64,000 nucleotides of DNA from Micromonospora yangpuensis (lineage in GTDB: Bacteria > Actinomycetota > Actinomycetes > Mycobacteriales > Micromonosporaceae). The position numbers and the translations under genes are program-made. Below the pieces are notes generated by a model. It was not told where the DNA came from and did no database searches. It saw only the letters and a program-made list of their open reading frames with translations. Every line of letters begins with the position of its first letter. Position 1 is the first letter of the stretch. Location: positions 2,666,001-2,730,000 of the forward strand of contig NZ_FMIA01000002.1 of the NCBI RefSeq assembly GCF_900091615.1, given 5' to 3'. Below are positions 50,169 through 59,162 of the stretch, piece after piece.

Positions 50169-51028
50169 GTGATGTCGGGTGCCCCGGCCTCCTCGGTGAG
50201 CCACCGCTGTTCCAGCTGCTTGAGGAAGCCCTCGTTGGTGAGCTGCCCGACGGCCCCGCTGACACAGCCGGTCAGCGGCGAGTCACGGTCCAGCAGCAGG
50301 CCGAAGACCTCGGGGGAGCCGACCTGGGGCAGTTGCCCGACGACCACCGCGTCCTTGATCTCCGTGCCGGTGATGTAGAACGCCGTGGGCAGGTCGACCA
50401 CCAGCCCGTCGAGCTGGCCGTTCTGCAGGGCCTTCTTGGCGTCGTCGTTGCTGTTGTAGACAAGCGGCCTGACCTTCGGCTGGATCAGGTCGGTGATCGC
50501 CTGGTAGCTGGTGGTGCCGACCTGGGCGCCGAGTTTGGCGTTCTTGAGGTCGGCCAGCGACCGCTTGCCGGCGATCTTGGAGGACTTCAGCGCGATCACG
50601 GTCTGCCGGACCAGGTAGTACGGTGCGGAGAAGTCGACCGCCTGCTTGCGCTCCTCGGTGATGGAGAACTGGTTGATGTCGAAGTCGAACTCCTTGGGCC
50701 CCGGCGCGATGGCGCTGTCGAACTTGACCCGGGTCCAGGTGACGTCCTCGCGGGCGTACCCGAGTTTCGCAGCCACCGCGTAGGCCACGGCGGACTCGAA
50801 GCCCTCGCCGCTGTCGGGCTTGTCGTCGACGAACCACGGCGGGTACGCCGGCTGGTCGGTGGCGATGGTGAGCTTGCCGGGGGTACGGGTCGCCAGGTTC
50901 TCCTTGGTGCACGACGCGGAGGCGGCGGGGCCGGGAGTGCCGGTGGGCTGCTGCGGGGAGCAGGCGGTCACCGAGAGGACGACGGCACCGGCGAGGGTCA
51001 GCGCGACTGTTCGTGGGGTGCGGGCCAT
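50165..51028 (-). CDS. polar amino acid ABC transporter, substrate-binding lipoprotein
   Basis: This 287-residue lipoprotein has a signal peptide ending VLSVTAC (lipobox VTAC), then an SBP_bac_3 fold: LTIATDQPAYPPWFVDDKP, GFESAVAYAVAAKLG, FDFDINQFSITEERKQAVDFSAPYY and LGAQVGTTSYQ. The pattern is that of binding proteins for glutamine, cystine or other polar amino acids; the exact ligand cannot be read. The ATG at 51028 gives the signal peptide; earlier starts do not. It heads a three-gene minus-strand operon. Confidence 0.9.
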   Translation of the reverse strand: MARTPRTVALTLAGAVVLSVTACSPQQPTGTPGPAASASCTKENLATRTPGKLTIATDQPAYPPWFVDDKPDSGEGFESAVAYAVAAKLGYAREDVTWTRVKFDSAIAPGPKEFDFDINQFSITEERKQAVDFSAPYYLVRQTVIALKSSKIAGKRSLADLKNAKLGAQVGTTSYQAITDLIQPKVRPLVYNSNDDAKKALQNGQLDGLVVDLPTAFYITGTEIKDAVVVGQLPQVGSPEVFGLLLDRDSPLTGCVSGAVGQLTNEGFLKQLEQRWLTEEAGAPDIT

Positions 51029-51069
51029 GGCCGACAGCGTAGAGGCATCCCTCGATGTCGTCGACGATC

Positions 51070-51090
51070 TTCCCACCATGTTGGTGGGAA
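51070..51090. promoter_or_regulatory. palindromic candidate operator of the amino acid transporter operon
   Basis: TTCCCACCA-TGT-TGGTGGGAA is a perfect 9-bp inverted repeat with a 3-base centre, 42-62 bases before the binding-protein start. It has no T-run on either side, which favours an operator over a terminator. Confidence 0.5.
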
Positions 51091-51131
51091 ACGCCGAACC
51101 GGTGATCCGTCGATATGTCGGACGGCCGGGG

Positions 51132-51167
51132 GCCGGCCCGCCGTCGACGGCTCGACGACGGGCCGGC
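51132..51167 (-). terminator. terminator of the sugar/polyol operon
   Basis: A 16-bp stem with one mismatch (51132-51147 with 51152-51167) and a 4-base loop lies 28 bases downstream of the dehydrogenase stop at 51195. Confidence 0.75.
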
Positions 51168-51194
51168 GGTGGGACCGCCGGCTGACCGGGACCG

Positions 51195-52184
51195 TCAGCC
51201 GGTGATCTGGATCTTGCGGCCGATGCCGGCCCGGAACTGGGCCATCGCCTCGGCGTACCTGTCCAGCGGGAAGCGGTGGCTGATGAACACCTGCGGGTCG
51301 ATCACCCCGGCGGTGAACAGGTCGCCGGCCCGCTCGAAGCTGTGCAGCACCGCCATCGACCCGGTGACGGTGATCTCCTTGTTGTAGATCCGGTACGGCT
51401 CGATGCCGGCCCGGGTCCGGTACTCGGAGACGCCGAACTGCAGGAAGGTGCCGGCCGGGGCGACCCGGCCGAGACCGTCCTCGATGGCCGCCTGGACACC
51501 CGTGCAGTCGATCACCACGTCCCAGCCGCGCGGGCGGTCCAGCTCCTCGGCGCTGGCCGCCGAGGCCGTGCAACCCAACTGCACCGCGGTGGCCAGCCGG
51601 TCGGCGTTCAGGTCCACCATGCTCACCGTCGCCGCCCCGCACCGCTTGGCCAGCTCCATCATCATCAGCCCCATGGTGCCGGCGCCGTAGATCAGGTAGT
51701 GGTCGGCGAGCCGCCGGGGCAGCACGTCGAAGCCGCGTACCGCGCAGGAGAGCGGCTCGATCAGGGCGGCGTCGGCAGGTGCAACCGACTCCGGCAGGGT
51801 GACGCAGTTGCGCACCGGGGCCAGGGCGTACTCGGCGGCCCCGCCGGAGACGGTGACCCCGATGGCGTTCCACCGTTCGCAGAGGTTGCCCCGGCCCCGC
51901 CGGCACTGGTAGCACTCCATGCAGTGCAGCGACGGGTCCACCGCGACCGGGTCACCGACGCGTACCTCGGTGACGTCCCGGCCGACCGCGGCCACCGTGC
52001 CGGCGAACTCGTGGCCCGGCACGATCGGGTACGCGGGCGCGAACTCACCGTCCATGATGTGCAGGTCGGTGCCGCAGATGCCGCTGCCGGCGACCTGCAC
52101 GACGACGTCGCGGGGGCCGGGCGTGGGGTCCGGCACGGACTCGACGCTGATCTGCCCGGGTGTGACGATGACTGCTGCCTTCAC
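51195..52184 (-). CDS. zinc-dependent medium-chain alcohol/polyol dehydrogenase
   Basis: This 329-residue oxidoreductase has the catalytic zinc motif GSGICGTDLHIMDG and GHEFAGTVAAVG, the structural zinc loop with four Cys in HCMECYQCRRGRGNLCE, and the NAD-binding GAGTMGLMMMELAKRCGA. It resembles sorbitol or threonine dehydrogenases. As the last gene of an operon with a sugar ABC transporter it probably oxidises the imported polyol. The GTG at 52184 overlaps the permease stop (GTGA). Confidence 0.88.
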   Translation of the reverse strand: MKAAVIVTPGQISVESVPDPTPGPRDVVVQVAGSGICGTDLHIMDGEFAPAYPIVPGHEFAGTVAAVGRDVTEVRVGDPVAVDPSLHCMECYQCRRGRGNLCERWNAIGVTVSGGAAEYALAPVRNCVTLPESVAPADAALIEPLSCAVRGFDVLPRRLADHYLIYGAGTMGLMMMELAKRCGAATVSMVDLNADRLATAVQLGCTASAASAEELDRPRGWDVVIDCTGVQAAIEDGLGRVAPAGTFLQFGVSEYRTRAGIEPYRIYNKEITVTGSMAVLHSFERAGDLFTAGVIDPQVFISHRFPLDRYAEAMAQFRAGIGRKIQITG

Positions 52185-53059
52185 TTGACGGCTCCCATTG
52201 AAAGTCCTCTGACCAGTTGCTTCTGGGCGATCCAGCCGGCCAGCACGACCGGCAGCGACACGATGGTCGCCGCCGCGCAGAGCCGGGCCAGGAACAGCCC
52301 CTCGGAGGTGATGAAGCCGACCAGGAAGATCGGCGAGGTGCCGGCCCGGGTGGCGGTCAGGTTGACCGCGAAGAAGAACTCGTTCCAGCTGAAGATGAAG
52401 CAGATCAGCGCGGTGGCGGCCAGGCCGGGCGCGACGATCGGCAGCAGGATCCGCCGGATGGTGACCAGCAGGCTGGCGCCGTCCATCGCCGCCGCCTCGA
52501 TCAGCGCCGTCGGCACCTCCAGCAGGAACGAACGCATCATCCACACCGCGAGCGGCAGGTTCATGGCGGTGTAGAGCACCACCATGGTCCAGATGTTGTC
52601 CAACATGCCCACCTGCTTGACCAGCAGGTAGATCGGCAGCAGCGCGGCGACCACCGGCAGCATCTTGGTGCTGATGAAGAAGAACAGCACGTCGCGCCAG
52701 CGTTCGACCGGCCGGATCGACAGCGCGTACGCCGCCGGGGTGGCCAGCACCAGCACCAGCAGGGTGGAGACCACGCTGGCCGTCATCGAGTTGAGCAGGT
52801 ACGGGGTGATGTCCCGGTCGAAGACCTGCCGGTAGCCGTCGAGCACCGGGGTGAAGAACCAGGTGGGCGGGTTGCTGGCGGCGTCGACCTCCTGCTTGAA
52901 GCCGGTCAGCACCATCCAGAGCACCGGCAGGAAGAACAGCAGCCCGGCCAGCCAGGCCAGGGTGGTCCAGAGCGCCCCGGCCGGGTCGGTACGGCGCCGG
53001 CGCGCCCGGACGGTACGGCTCTCGGCGACTCGGCTGTCGCCGGTACGGGTGACGGTCAT
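52181..53059 (-). CDS. carbohydrate ABC transporter permease (MalG-like)
   Basis: This 292-residue permease has six hydrophobic segments and a MalG/LacG-type EAA loop EVPTALIEAAAMDGASLLVT followed by RRILLPIVAPGLAA. An Arg-rich N-terminal tail of about 28 residues precedes the first helix. It pairs with the permease encoded just upstream, overlapping it by 4 bases. No ATPase is encoded here; such systems often share an MsiK-type ATPase encoded elsewhere. Confidence 0.9.
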   Translation of the reverse strand: MTVTRTGDSRVAESRTVRARRRRTDPAGALWTTLAWLAGLLFFLPVLWMVLTGFKQEVDAASNPPTWFFTPVLDGYRQVFDRDITPYLLNSMTASVVSTLLVLVLATPAAYALSIRPVERWRDVLFFFISTKMLPVVAALLPIYLLVKQVGMLDNIWTMVVLYTAMNLPLAVWMMRSFLLEVPTALIEAAAMDGASLLVTIRRILLPIVAPGLAATALICFIFSWNEFFFAVNLTATRAGTSPIFLVGFITSEGLFLARLCAAATIVSLPVVLAGWIAQKQLVRGLSMGAVK

Positions 53060-53991
53060 CGGGCGTCCTCCATCCGGAACAGGCTGGAGATCACCCGCAG
53101 TGCGAAGGTGGCCACCACGATGGTGCCGACCACCGCCACCACACCGGCCGCGGCGGCCTCGCCGTACTCGAACTTGCGGAAGGTGGTCAGGTAGATCTCG
53201 TACGGCAGGTTGGTGGTGGCCCGGCCGGGGCCGCCCTGGGTGATGGTGAAGACCGCGTCGAAGGTCTGCACCAGGTAGATCGAGCCGAGCAGGGCGCCCA
53301 GCTCCAGGTACGGCCGCAGGTAGGGCAGGGTGATCCGGGTGAAGATCTGCCAGGCCCCGGCCCCGTCGACCCGGGCGGCCTCCAGCGTCTCGGTGGACTG
53401 ACCCTGCAACCCGGCCAGGATGATCAGCATCATGAACGGGGTCCACTGCCAGACCAGCGCGGTCACCACCGAGGTCATCGGGTACGCCGAGACCCAGTCG
53501 GTGCTGCCCCCGAGGATTCCGTTGATCAGGCCGTACGACGGGTTGTAGATGGCGTGCTTCCACAGCAGTGCCGCCGCCATCGGCATCACCAGGAACGGGG
53601 TGATGAGCAGGGTGCGCACGATGCCCCGGCCGGGGAACCGGCGGTCGAGCAGGAGTGCCAGGCCCAGCCCGAGCAGCACCGAGACGATCACCGACGAGGC
53701 GGTGAGCATCACCGTGTTCAGCAGGGCCGAGCGGAGCCGGTCGTCGGTCAGCACCTGACCGTAGTTGGCCAGCCCGGCGAACTCGCGGCTGCCCGGCCGC
53801 AACGCGTTCCAGCTCTGGGTGGACAGGTAGATGGTGAACAGGAACGGCAGCTGCGTCACCACGATGGCGAAGATCAGGGCGGGCAGCAGCGGGGCCCGCC
53901 GGGACCAGCGTTGGGCCGGGCCGGGGCGACGGGCGGGCGGAACGGTGCGGCGCGGTGTCGCGTCCGCACCGGTGGTGACGGTCGTGGTCAT
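53056..53991 (-). CDS. carbohydrate ABC transporter permease (MalF-like)
   Basis: This 311-residue permease has six hydrophobic segments from about residue 35, and the EAA loop TETLEAARVDGAGAWQIFTR then ITLPYLRPYLELG, typical of MalF/LacF/UgpA proteins. TQGGPGRATTNLPYEIY is also a family marker. It starts 57 bases after the binding-protein stop, a gap that contains a strong hairpin, and is coupled to the second permease by ATGA. Confidence 0.92.
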   Translation of the reverse strand: MTTTVTTGADATPRRTVPPARRPGPAQRWSRRAPLLPALIFAIVVTQLPFLFTIYLSTQSWNALRPGSREFAGLANYGQVLTDDRLRSALLNTVMLTASSVIVSVLLGLGLALLLDRRFPGRGIVRTLLITPFLVMPMAAALLWKHAIYNPSYGLINGILGGSTDWVSAYPMTSVVTALVWQWTPFMMLIILAGLQGQSTETLEAARVDGAGAWQIFTRITLPYLRPYLELGALLGSIYLVQTFDAVFTITQGGPGRATTNLPYEIYLTTFRKFEYGEAAAAGVVAVVGTIVVATFALRVISSLFRMEDAR

Positions 53992-54012
53992 CGGGGTCCA
54001 CCTCGGGACAGG

Positions 54013-54042
54013 GCCGGGGCCGGCCGACGGGCCGGCCCCGGC
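54013..54042 (-). terminator. intra-operon hairpin (attenuator or 3' stabiliser)
   Basis: A perfect 13-bp GC-only stem (54013-54025 with 54030-54042) and loop GACG lies between the binding-protein gene and the first permease gene. In binding-protein operons such a hairpin raises the ratio of binding protein to permease by partial termination or protecting the upstream mRNA. Confidence 0.7.
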
Positions 54043-54048
54043 GCGCGG

Positions 54049-55413
54049 CTACCGGTGCCTGGCGGCGACGCCCTCGGCCAGTCGCTGGCCGTCGGCCAGG
54101 GCCTTGTCGACGGTGGTCTGGCCGGCGATCGCGGCGGAGACCTCCTGCGAGACCTTGGTGCCCAGGTCGGCGAACTCGGGGATGCCGACGAACTGCACGC
54201 CGAGGGCGGGACGGGGCTGCGCCCCCGGGTTGACCGGATCGGCCTCCTGGATGGACTTCAGGGTGATGTCGGCGAAGGACTGGGCCGACTGCCGGTACTC
54301 CGGGATCTGGTACGTGGACTGCCGCTTGCCGGCGGGTACCCGGGGCCACCCGAGCGAGCCACCGATCAGCTTCTCGTACTCCTTGCCGGTGGCCCAGGAG
54401 ATGAACTTCCAGGCGGCCTCGGCGTTCTTGGTGGTCTTCGGCATCGCCAGCGCCCAGGTCCAGAGCCAGCTCGACGACTCCGTCCTGTTGACCGGCGCGT
54501 ACGCGTAGCCGACCTTGCCGGCGACCGCGCTGGACGCCGGGTCCTCCAGGGTGCCGGCGGCGACGGTGGCGTCGTACCACATGGCGGCCTTGCCCTGGCC
54601 GAACGTGTTCAGGCACTCGGTGAAGCCGGCCTGCGGCGCGCCCGGTTGGCCGTGCGCCCGCAGCAGGTCGACGTAGAACTTGGTCGCCTCGGTGAACTCC
54701 GGGGCGTTGACCTTCGGCGTCCAGTCCTTCTCGAACCAGGTGCCGCCGAAGGTGTTGACCACGGTGGTCAGCGGCGCGAACAGCTCACCCCAGCCGGGCA
54801 GGCCACGCAGGCAGATGCCGGCGACGCCGGCCGGCTTGTCGTCGAGCTGGGCGGCGAACCCGGCGACCTGCTGCCAGGTCGGCCGCTCGGGCATGGTCAG
54901 CCCCTTGGCCGCGAAGAGGTCCTTGTTGTACATCAGGAACGACGACTCGCCGTAGAACGGCGCGGCGTAGAGCTTGCCGTCGGTGCCCGACAGCGAGGCG
55001 ACCATCGGTTCGAGCAGGTCACCCTTGTCGTAACCGGCGTCGGCGTCGGCGTACGAGCTGAGTTCGTGCAGCCAGCCGTTCTGCGCCCAGATGGGTGCCT
55101 CGTACGCGCCGATCGTGGCCACGTCGTACTGCCCGCCCTGGGTGGCGACGTCCTGGGTCACCTTGTCGCGAAGTTCGTTCTCCGGCAGGATCGTGAACCG
55201 CACCGTGATCCCGGTGTCCTTGGTGAAGTTCTCCGCGGTGACCTTGGCCAGGTCCTCCATCTGCGGGTTGCCGACCATCAGCACGGTCAGCGTGGTGTCG
55301 TCGTCGCCGGACGAGCCGCCGCCGGCTCCGGAGCAGGCGGTCGAGACCAGCGCGACCGTGAGGGCGACAGCGAGTGTGCTCCGCCATCGGCGGGGAGTTC
55401 GTGTTCTGGGCAC
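54049..55413 (-). CDS. carbohydrate ABC transporter, substrate-binding lipoprotein
   Basis: This 454-residue SBP_bac_1-type lipoprotein has a signal peptide with lipobox STAC (LTVALVSTACSGAG). The mature part opens with TLTVLMVGNPQMEDLAK and has AAPFYGESSFLMYNKDLF, a common feature of sugar-alcohol binding proteins. The neighbouring dehydrogenase suggests a polyol ligand such as sorbitol or mannitol. The GTG at 55413 has GGAGG about six bases upstream. Confidence 0.9.
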   Translation of the reverse strand: MPRTRTPRRWRSTLAVALTVALVSTACSGAGGGSSGDDDTTLTVLMVGNPQMEDLAKVTAENFTKDTGITVRFTILPENELRDKVTQDVATQGGQYDVATIGAYEAPIWAQNGWLHELSSYADADAGYDKGDLLEPMVASLSGTDGKLYAAPFYGESSFLMYNKDLFAAKGLTMPERPTWQQVAGFAAQLDDKPAGVAGICLRGLPGWGELFAPLTTVVNTFGGTWFEKDWTPKVNAPEFTEATKFYVDLLRAHGQPGAPQAGFTECLNTFGQGKAAMWYDATVAAGTLEDPASSAVAGKVGYAYAPVNRTESSSWLWTWALAMPKTTKNAEAAWKFISWATGKEYEKLIGGSLGWPRVPAGKRQSTYQIPEYRQSAQSFADITLKSIQEADPVNPGAQPRPALGVQFVGIPEFADLGTKVSQEVSAAIAGQTTVDKALADGQRLAEGVAARHR

Positions 55414-55474
55414 AGCGAACCTCCGTTGGTGGGGTGGGGTGGGATGGTGCGGGTGGCGGGTCGGTCGGCGGCGC

Positions 55475-56236
55475 TCAGACGCGCAGGACCACCGGACCGA
55501 GCAGCGAGTAGCGGTGGGCCTCGGACGCCGGCAGGGCGGTGTCGGTGACGATGGTGTCGAGGTCCGCGACGTCCCCGAAGCGGCAGAAACTGCTCGCGCC
55601 GAACTTGGTGTGCACGCCGGTGAAGACCACCCGGCGGGCCACCGCCATCACCTGGGCCTTGACCGCCGCCACGGCGGGGTCGGGGGTGGTCAGCCCGTGT
55701 TTGCGGGAGATGCCGTTGGCCCCGACGAAGGCCAGGTCGATGACGAAGCTGGCGAGCATGGTGGTGGCCCACTGGTCGACCGTGGCCAGGGTGCGGCCCC
55801 GGACCCGGCCGCCCAGCAGCAGGACGGTGACGCTCGGGCTGGCCGCGAGCGTCGCCGCGGTGTGCAGGGACGCGGTCACCACGGTCAGCGGGCGGTGGGT
55901 GGGCAGCGCCTCGGCTACCAGTTGCGGGGTGTAACCCTCGTCGATGAAGATCGACTCGGCGTCACCGAGGTGCTCCACGGCGGCGGTGGCGATCCGCCGC
56001 TTCTCCACGGTCAGCCGGGTGGTCCGGCTCTGCAGGGCCGTCTCGAAGCGCGCGGTCTCCACCGGGTACGCCCCGCCGTGCGTGCGGCGGACCAGCCCCT
56101 GTTGGGCCAGCAGACTCAGGTCGCGGCGGATGGTCTCCGGTGCGACCTCCAGGTCGACGGCGAGCTTCTGCACGTCGACGTCGCCCTGTCGACGGGCCAG
56201 CGACAGGATGTGCTGGCGGCGTTGCGCTGCGTCCAC
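55475..56236 (-). CDS. DeoR/GlpR-family transcriptional regulator
   Basis: This 253-residue repressor-type protein has an N-terminal winged helix (RRQHILSLARRQGDVDVQKL, then DLEVAPETIRRDLSLLAQQG and RRTHGGA) and a DeoRC sugar-phosphate sensor domain with IFIDEGYTPQLVAEAL, LLLGGRVRGRTL and DLAFVGANGIS. The GTG at 56236 has GGGAGG upstream. It is the first gene of the sugar/polyol operon and probably controls it in response to a phosphorylated sugar. Confidence 0.9.
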   Translation of the reverse strand: MDAAQRRQHILSLARRQGDVDVQKLAVDLEVAPETIRRDLSLLAQQGLVRRTHGGAYPVETARFETALQSRTTRLTVEKRRIATAAVEHLGDAESIFIDEGYTPQLVAEALPTHRPLTVVTASLHTAATLAASPSVTVLLLGGRVRGRTLATVDQWATTMLASFVIDLAFVGANGISRKHGLTTPDPAVAAVKAQVMAVARRVVFTGVHTKFGASSFCRFGDVADLDTIVTDTALPASEAHRYSLLGPVVLRV

Positions 56237-56517
56237 TTTGCGCCTCCCGTCGGCTGGTGTCTCTTTTGTAACACCGGCCGCTGAGGGCAACATCGATCGT
56301 TGTGCGGGGAATCTGGTGGGTTTGCTGCCCGGTTGTCGGCCCGATCGGGCGGATAAAAACGGATCTACTTCGTGCATGGTGCGTAACCTCTGCCCGATAT
56401 CGCTGTCAACCCGCCCGATTGTGGCCCGCTATGCCCGCTCGGGCAGGCGCCGACCATCGGGTGGCACCGACCGGGCCCGCTGCGCGGCACCGGTGGCCGA
56501 CTGGAAGAATCGCCGGC
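56237..56517. promoter_or_regulatory. divergent promoter region between deoR-type regulator and hisE
   Basis: This 281-base spacer serves two divergent operons. TCTCTTTTGTAACA (56260-56273), 24 bases before the regulator start, is an AT-rich block of the kind bound by DeoR-family proteins. A second AT-rich block GATAAAAACGGATC lies near 56352. No definite -35/-10 pair was assigned. Confidence 0.4.
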
Positions 56518-56781
56518 GTGAAGACGTTCGAGGAGTTGTTCGCCGAGCTGCAGGCCAAGGCCGCTGCCGGCACCCCCGGCTCGGGCACCGTCGCCGCGCT
56601 GGACAAGGGGGTGCACTTCATCGGCAAGAAGGTCGTCGAGGAGGCCGCCGAGTCGTGGATGGCGGCCGAGCACGAGGGGCCGCAGCGGGCCGCCGAGGAG
56701 ATCTCACAGCTGCTCTACCAGACCCAGGTGCTGATGCTGGCGGCCGGCCTGGAGCTCAAGGACGTCTACCGACATCTGTGA
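56518..56781 (+). CDS. hisE: phosphoribosyl-ATP pyrophosphatase
   Basis: This 87-residue all-alpha NTP pyrophosphohydrolase carries out the second step of histidine synthesis. Motifs: [20 protein letters not shown] and [13 protein letters not shown] (ExxE metal site), [17 protein letters not shown] with the second acidic pair. hisG follows 44 bases later. The remaining his genes are not in the window. Confidence 0.94.
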   Translation: MKTFEELFAELQAKAAAGTPGSGTVAALDKGVHFIGKKVVEEAAESWMAAEHEGPQRAAEEISQLLYQTQVLMLAAGLELKDVYRHL

Positions 56782-56825
56782 GTGCCCCCACCGTTGATCC
56801 CCGTCGATCGAAGGAGCACTCCGTC

Positions 56826-57671
56826 ATGCTGCGTGTCGCCGTACCCAACAAGGGCACCCTGGCCGAGCCGGCCGCCCAGATGCTGCGCGAGGCCGGCTAC
56901 CGCCAGCGCCGCGACCCGAAGGACCTGGTCTGCCGGGACGAGGCCAACGAGGTCGAGTTCTTCTACCTGCGCCCCAAGGACATCGCCACCTACGTCGGCT
57001 CCGGCGACCTGGACCTCGGCATCACCGGCCGGGACCTGCTTGTCGACTCCGGGGCCCCCGCCGAGGAGGTCCTCGACCTGGCCTTCGGCGGAGCCACCTT
57101 CCGCTTCGCGGCCCGCCCGGGCACCGTCGCCGACGAGAAGGAGTTGGGCGGGCACCGGATCGCCACCGCCTACCCCGGGGTGCTGCGGCGCTACCTCGAC
57201 GAGCACGGGTTGACCGCCGACGTGATCCGGCTGGACGGTGCGGTGGAGAACGCCGTCCGGCTCGGTGTCGCCGACGTCGTCGCCGACGTCGTCTCCACCG
57301 GCGCCACGCTGCGCCAGGCCGGTCTGGAGATCATCGGTGAGCCGTTGCTGCGTTCCTCGGCGATCATGGTCCGGCGGATCGCCGCCACCGGGTGCCCCCC
57401 GGCCGACCAGATGCTGCGTCGCCTGCAGGGGGTGCTGGTCGCCCGGCGCTACGTGATGCTCACCTACGACGTGCCGGCCGGTCTGCTCGACCGGGCCAGC
57501 GCGCTCACCCCGGGCATCGAGTCCCCGACGGTCTCCCCGCTGCACCGCGAGGGCTGGGTGGCGGTGCAGGCGATGGTCAAGCGCGACGACGTGCACCGGA
57601 TGATGGACGAGCTGTACGACCTGGGCGCCCGGGCGATCCTGGTGACCAACCTGCACGCCTGCCGGCTGTGA
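56826..57671 (+). CDS. hisG: ATP phosphoribosyltransferase (long form)
   Basis: This 281-residue enzyme begins histidine synthesis and is feedback-inhibited by histidine through its C-terminal ACT-like HisG_C domain (about 205-281). Markers: LRVAVPNKGTLAEPAAQMLR at the N-terminus, YVGSGDLDLGITGRDLL, and the PRPP site VVADVVSTGATLRQAGL. ATG with AAGGAG nine bases upstream. It overlaps the next gene by 4 bases. Confidence 0.95.
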   Translation: MLRVAVPNKGTLAEPAAQMLREAGYRQRRDPKDLVCRDEANEVEFFYLRPKDIATYVGSGDLDLGITGRDLLVDSGAPAEEVLDLAFGGATFRFAARPGTVADEKELGGHRIATAYPGVLRRYLDEHGLTADVIRLDGAVENAVRLGVADVVADVVSTGATLRQAGLEIIGEPLLRSSAIMVRRIAATGCPPADQMLRRLQGVLVARRYVMLTYDVPAGLLDRASALTPGIESPTVSPLHREGWVAVQAMVKRDDVHRMMDELYDLGARAILVTNLHACRL

Positions 57672-58654
57672 GGCGACCGCCGACCGCGGTGGCGTTGACC
57701 GTCGCCGTGCTCGGTGGGGTGGCCGCCGCCGGGCAGGGCACGATCAACGCCGAGCTCGGCCAGCGGGCCGGCCACCCGGTGCTCGGCGCGGTGGTCAACA
57801 ACCTGGGCGGCACCCTGCTGTTGTTGGTGGGGCTGCTGGCCCTGCCGTCGATGCGCGCCGGGCTGGCGGCGCTGCGGCGTACCCGGCCGCCCTGGTGGAC
57901 GTACCTGGGTGGGTTGGGTGGCGCGACGATCGTGGTGATCGTCACCTACGCCGTGCCGGTGCTCGGGATCGCCGTGTTCACCATCGCCCAGGTCGCCGGC
58001 GGCAGCCTCGGCGGGCTCGCGGTGGACCGGGCCGGGTTGGCCCCGATCGGGCGGATCGGGCTGACCGGTCCCCGCGTCGCCGGGGCCGTGTTGGCGGTGG
58101 GCGCGGTCGCGTTGGCCCAGGTCGGCCGACCGCTCGGTGAGCTGGCCGGCATGGTGGTGCTGCTGGTGGTCGTCGGTGGCGCGGTGGTGTCGCTGCAGGC
58201 CGCCCTCAACGGTCGGCTCGCCGTGGCCAGCACCACCACCGCGAGCGCCCTGGTCAACTTCGCGGTGGGCACCGTCGTGGTGCTGGCCGTCGCGCTGGCC
58301 GTCGGTGCCACCACCGGGGCGGCGGGCTGGCCGCCGGTCTGGTACCTCTACACCGGCGGGCTGCTCGGGGTGTGCATCGTGGTCGCCCTGCTGGTCGGGG
58401 TGCACGCCGTCGGGGTGCTGCGGGCCGGTCTGGCCGTGGTCACCGGTCAGCTCACCGGTGCCCTGCTGCTGGACCTGCTGCTGCCCGGCGGGGAGGGGCT
58501 GCGGTGGCCGGTGCTGGTCGGCGCGGCCCTGACCCTGGCAGCGGTGCTGGTCTCCGGCGGTCGGCCCGGCCGGCGGCGGCCCGGTGGCCCCCGACACCCG
58601 GTCTCGGTGGCCTCCGAAGCGCGCCCGGGCGGCGATGGCAGACTGGTGGGGTGA
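57668..58654 (+). CDS. DMT-superfamily transporter with duplicated YdcZ (DUF606) domain
   Basis: This 328-residue membrane protein has about ten hydrophobic segments in two similar halves. Each half opens with the YdcZ-type motif: AAAGQGTINAELGQRAGHPV, then VVSLQAALNGRLAVASTTTA, with a later VVNNLGGTLLLL or LVNFAVGTVVVL helix. The substrate is unknown. GTG overlaps the hisG stop, which may be coincidental rather than functional linkage. A basic tail of about 35 residues ends the protein. Confidence 0.8.
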   Translation: MRRPPTAVALTVAVLGGVAAAGQGTINAELGQRAGHPVLGAVVNNLGGTLLLLVGLLALPSMRAGLAALRRTRPPWWTYLGGLGGATIVVIVTYAVPVLGIAVFTIAQVAGGSLGGLAVDRAGLAPIGRIGLTGPRVAGAVLAVGAVALAQVGRPLGELAGMVVLLVVVGGAVVSLQAALNGRLAVASTTTASALVNFAVGTVVVLAVALAVGATTGAAGWPPVWYLYTGGLLGVCIVVALLVGVHAVGVLRAGLAVVTGQLTGALLLDLLLPGGEGLRWPVLVGAALTLAAVLVSGGRPGRRRPGGPRHPVSVASEARPGGDGRLVG

Positions 58655-59112
58655 GTGGATCAGAGATGGTGACCCTGCGACCCCGCCGTATCCGGGTGGT
58701 CTGCTGGGGCTCGGCGATCGCGCTGGTCCTGGTGTTCAGTCTGATCGCGACCTCGTTGCAGGGTCCGACCGGTGACGGTTACGGCACCTTCCAGCGCGGC
58801 GACCAGTTCGCCATGGTCGGCCTGGGGGTGCTCGGCGCCCTCGCGATCCTGCTCTTCACCCGGCCCCGGGTGCAGGCGGACGCCTGGGGTGTGCGGGTGC
58901 GCAACCTGATCGGCTCCTACGAGCTGCCCTGGGAGGTCGTCCGTGGGGTCCGGTTCGACCGGGGCGCGCCCTGGGCCAGCCTGGAGCTGCACGACGACGA
59001 CCTGCTGCCGATGGTCGCCCTGCAGGCCGCCGACAAGGACCTGGCCGTCGAGGGGGTACGCGCGCTGCGCCGCCTGCACCAGGCCCACCACGCCACCCCG
59101 GCCCGCCCCTGA
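58651..59112 (+). CDS. membrane protein with PH-like domain
   Basis: This 153-residue protein has two hydrophobic segments (about 18-37 and 52-69) followed by a soluble PH-like beta domain: VQADAWGVRVRNLIGSYELP, WEVVRGVRFDRGAPWASLEL. This is the layout of small actinobacterial PH-domain proteins of unknown function. GTG overlaps the transporter stop by 4 bases. Confidence 0.75.
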   Translation: MSGSEMVTLRPRRIRVVCWGSAIALVLVFSLIATSLQGPTGDGYGTFQRGDQFAMVGLGVLGALAILLFTRPRVQADAWGVRVRNLIGSYELPWEVVRGVRFDRGAPWASLELHDDDLLPMVALQAADKDLAVEGVRALRRLHQAHHATPARP

Positions 59113-59126
59113 CCGGCGCGCCCCGG

Positions 59127-59156
59127 TTGGGGCAGGTCCGGGTGGCCGTGTAGAGT
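59127..59156 (+). promoter_or_regulatory. promoter of the infC-rpmI-rplT operon
   Basis: TTGGGG (59127-59132), an 18-base spacer and TAGAGT (59151-59156) form a good housekeeping promoter. Transcription would start near 59163, giving a 5' leader of about 270 bases. Confidence 0.65.
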
Positions 59157-59162
59157 GACGGA

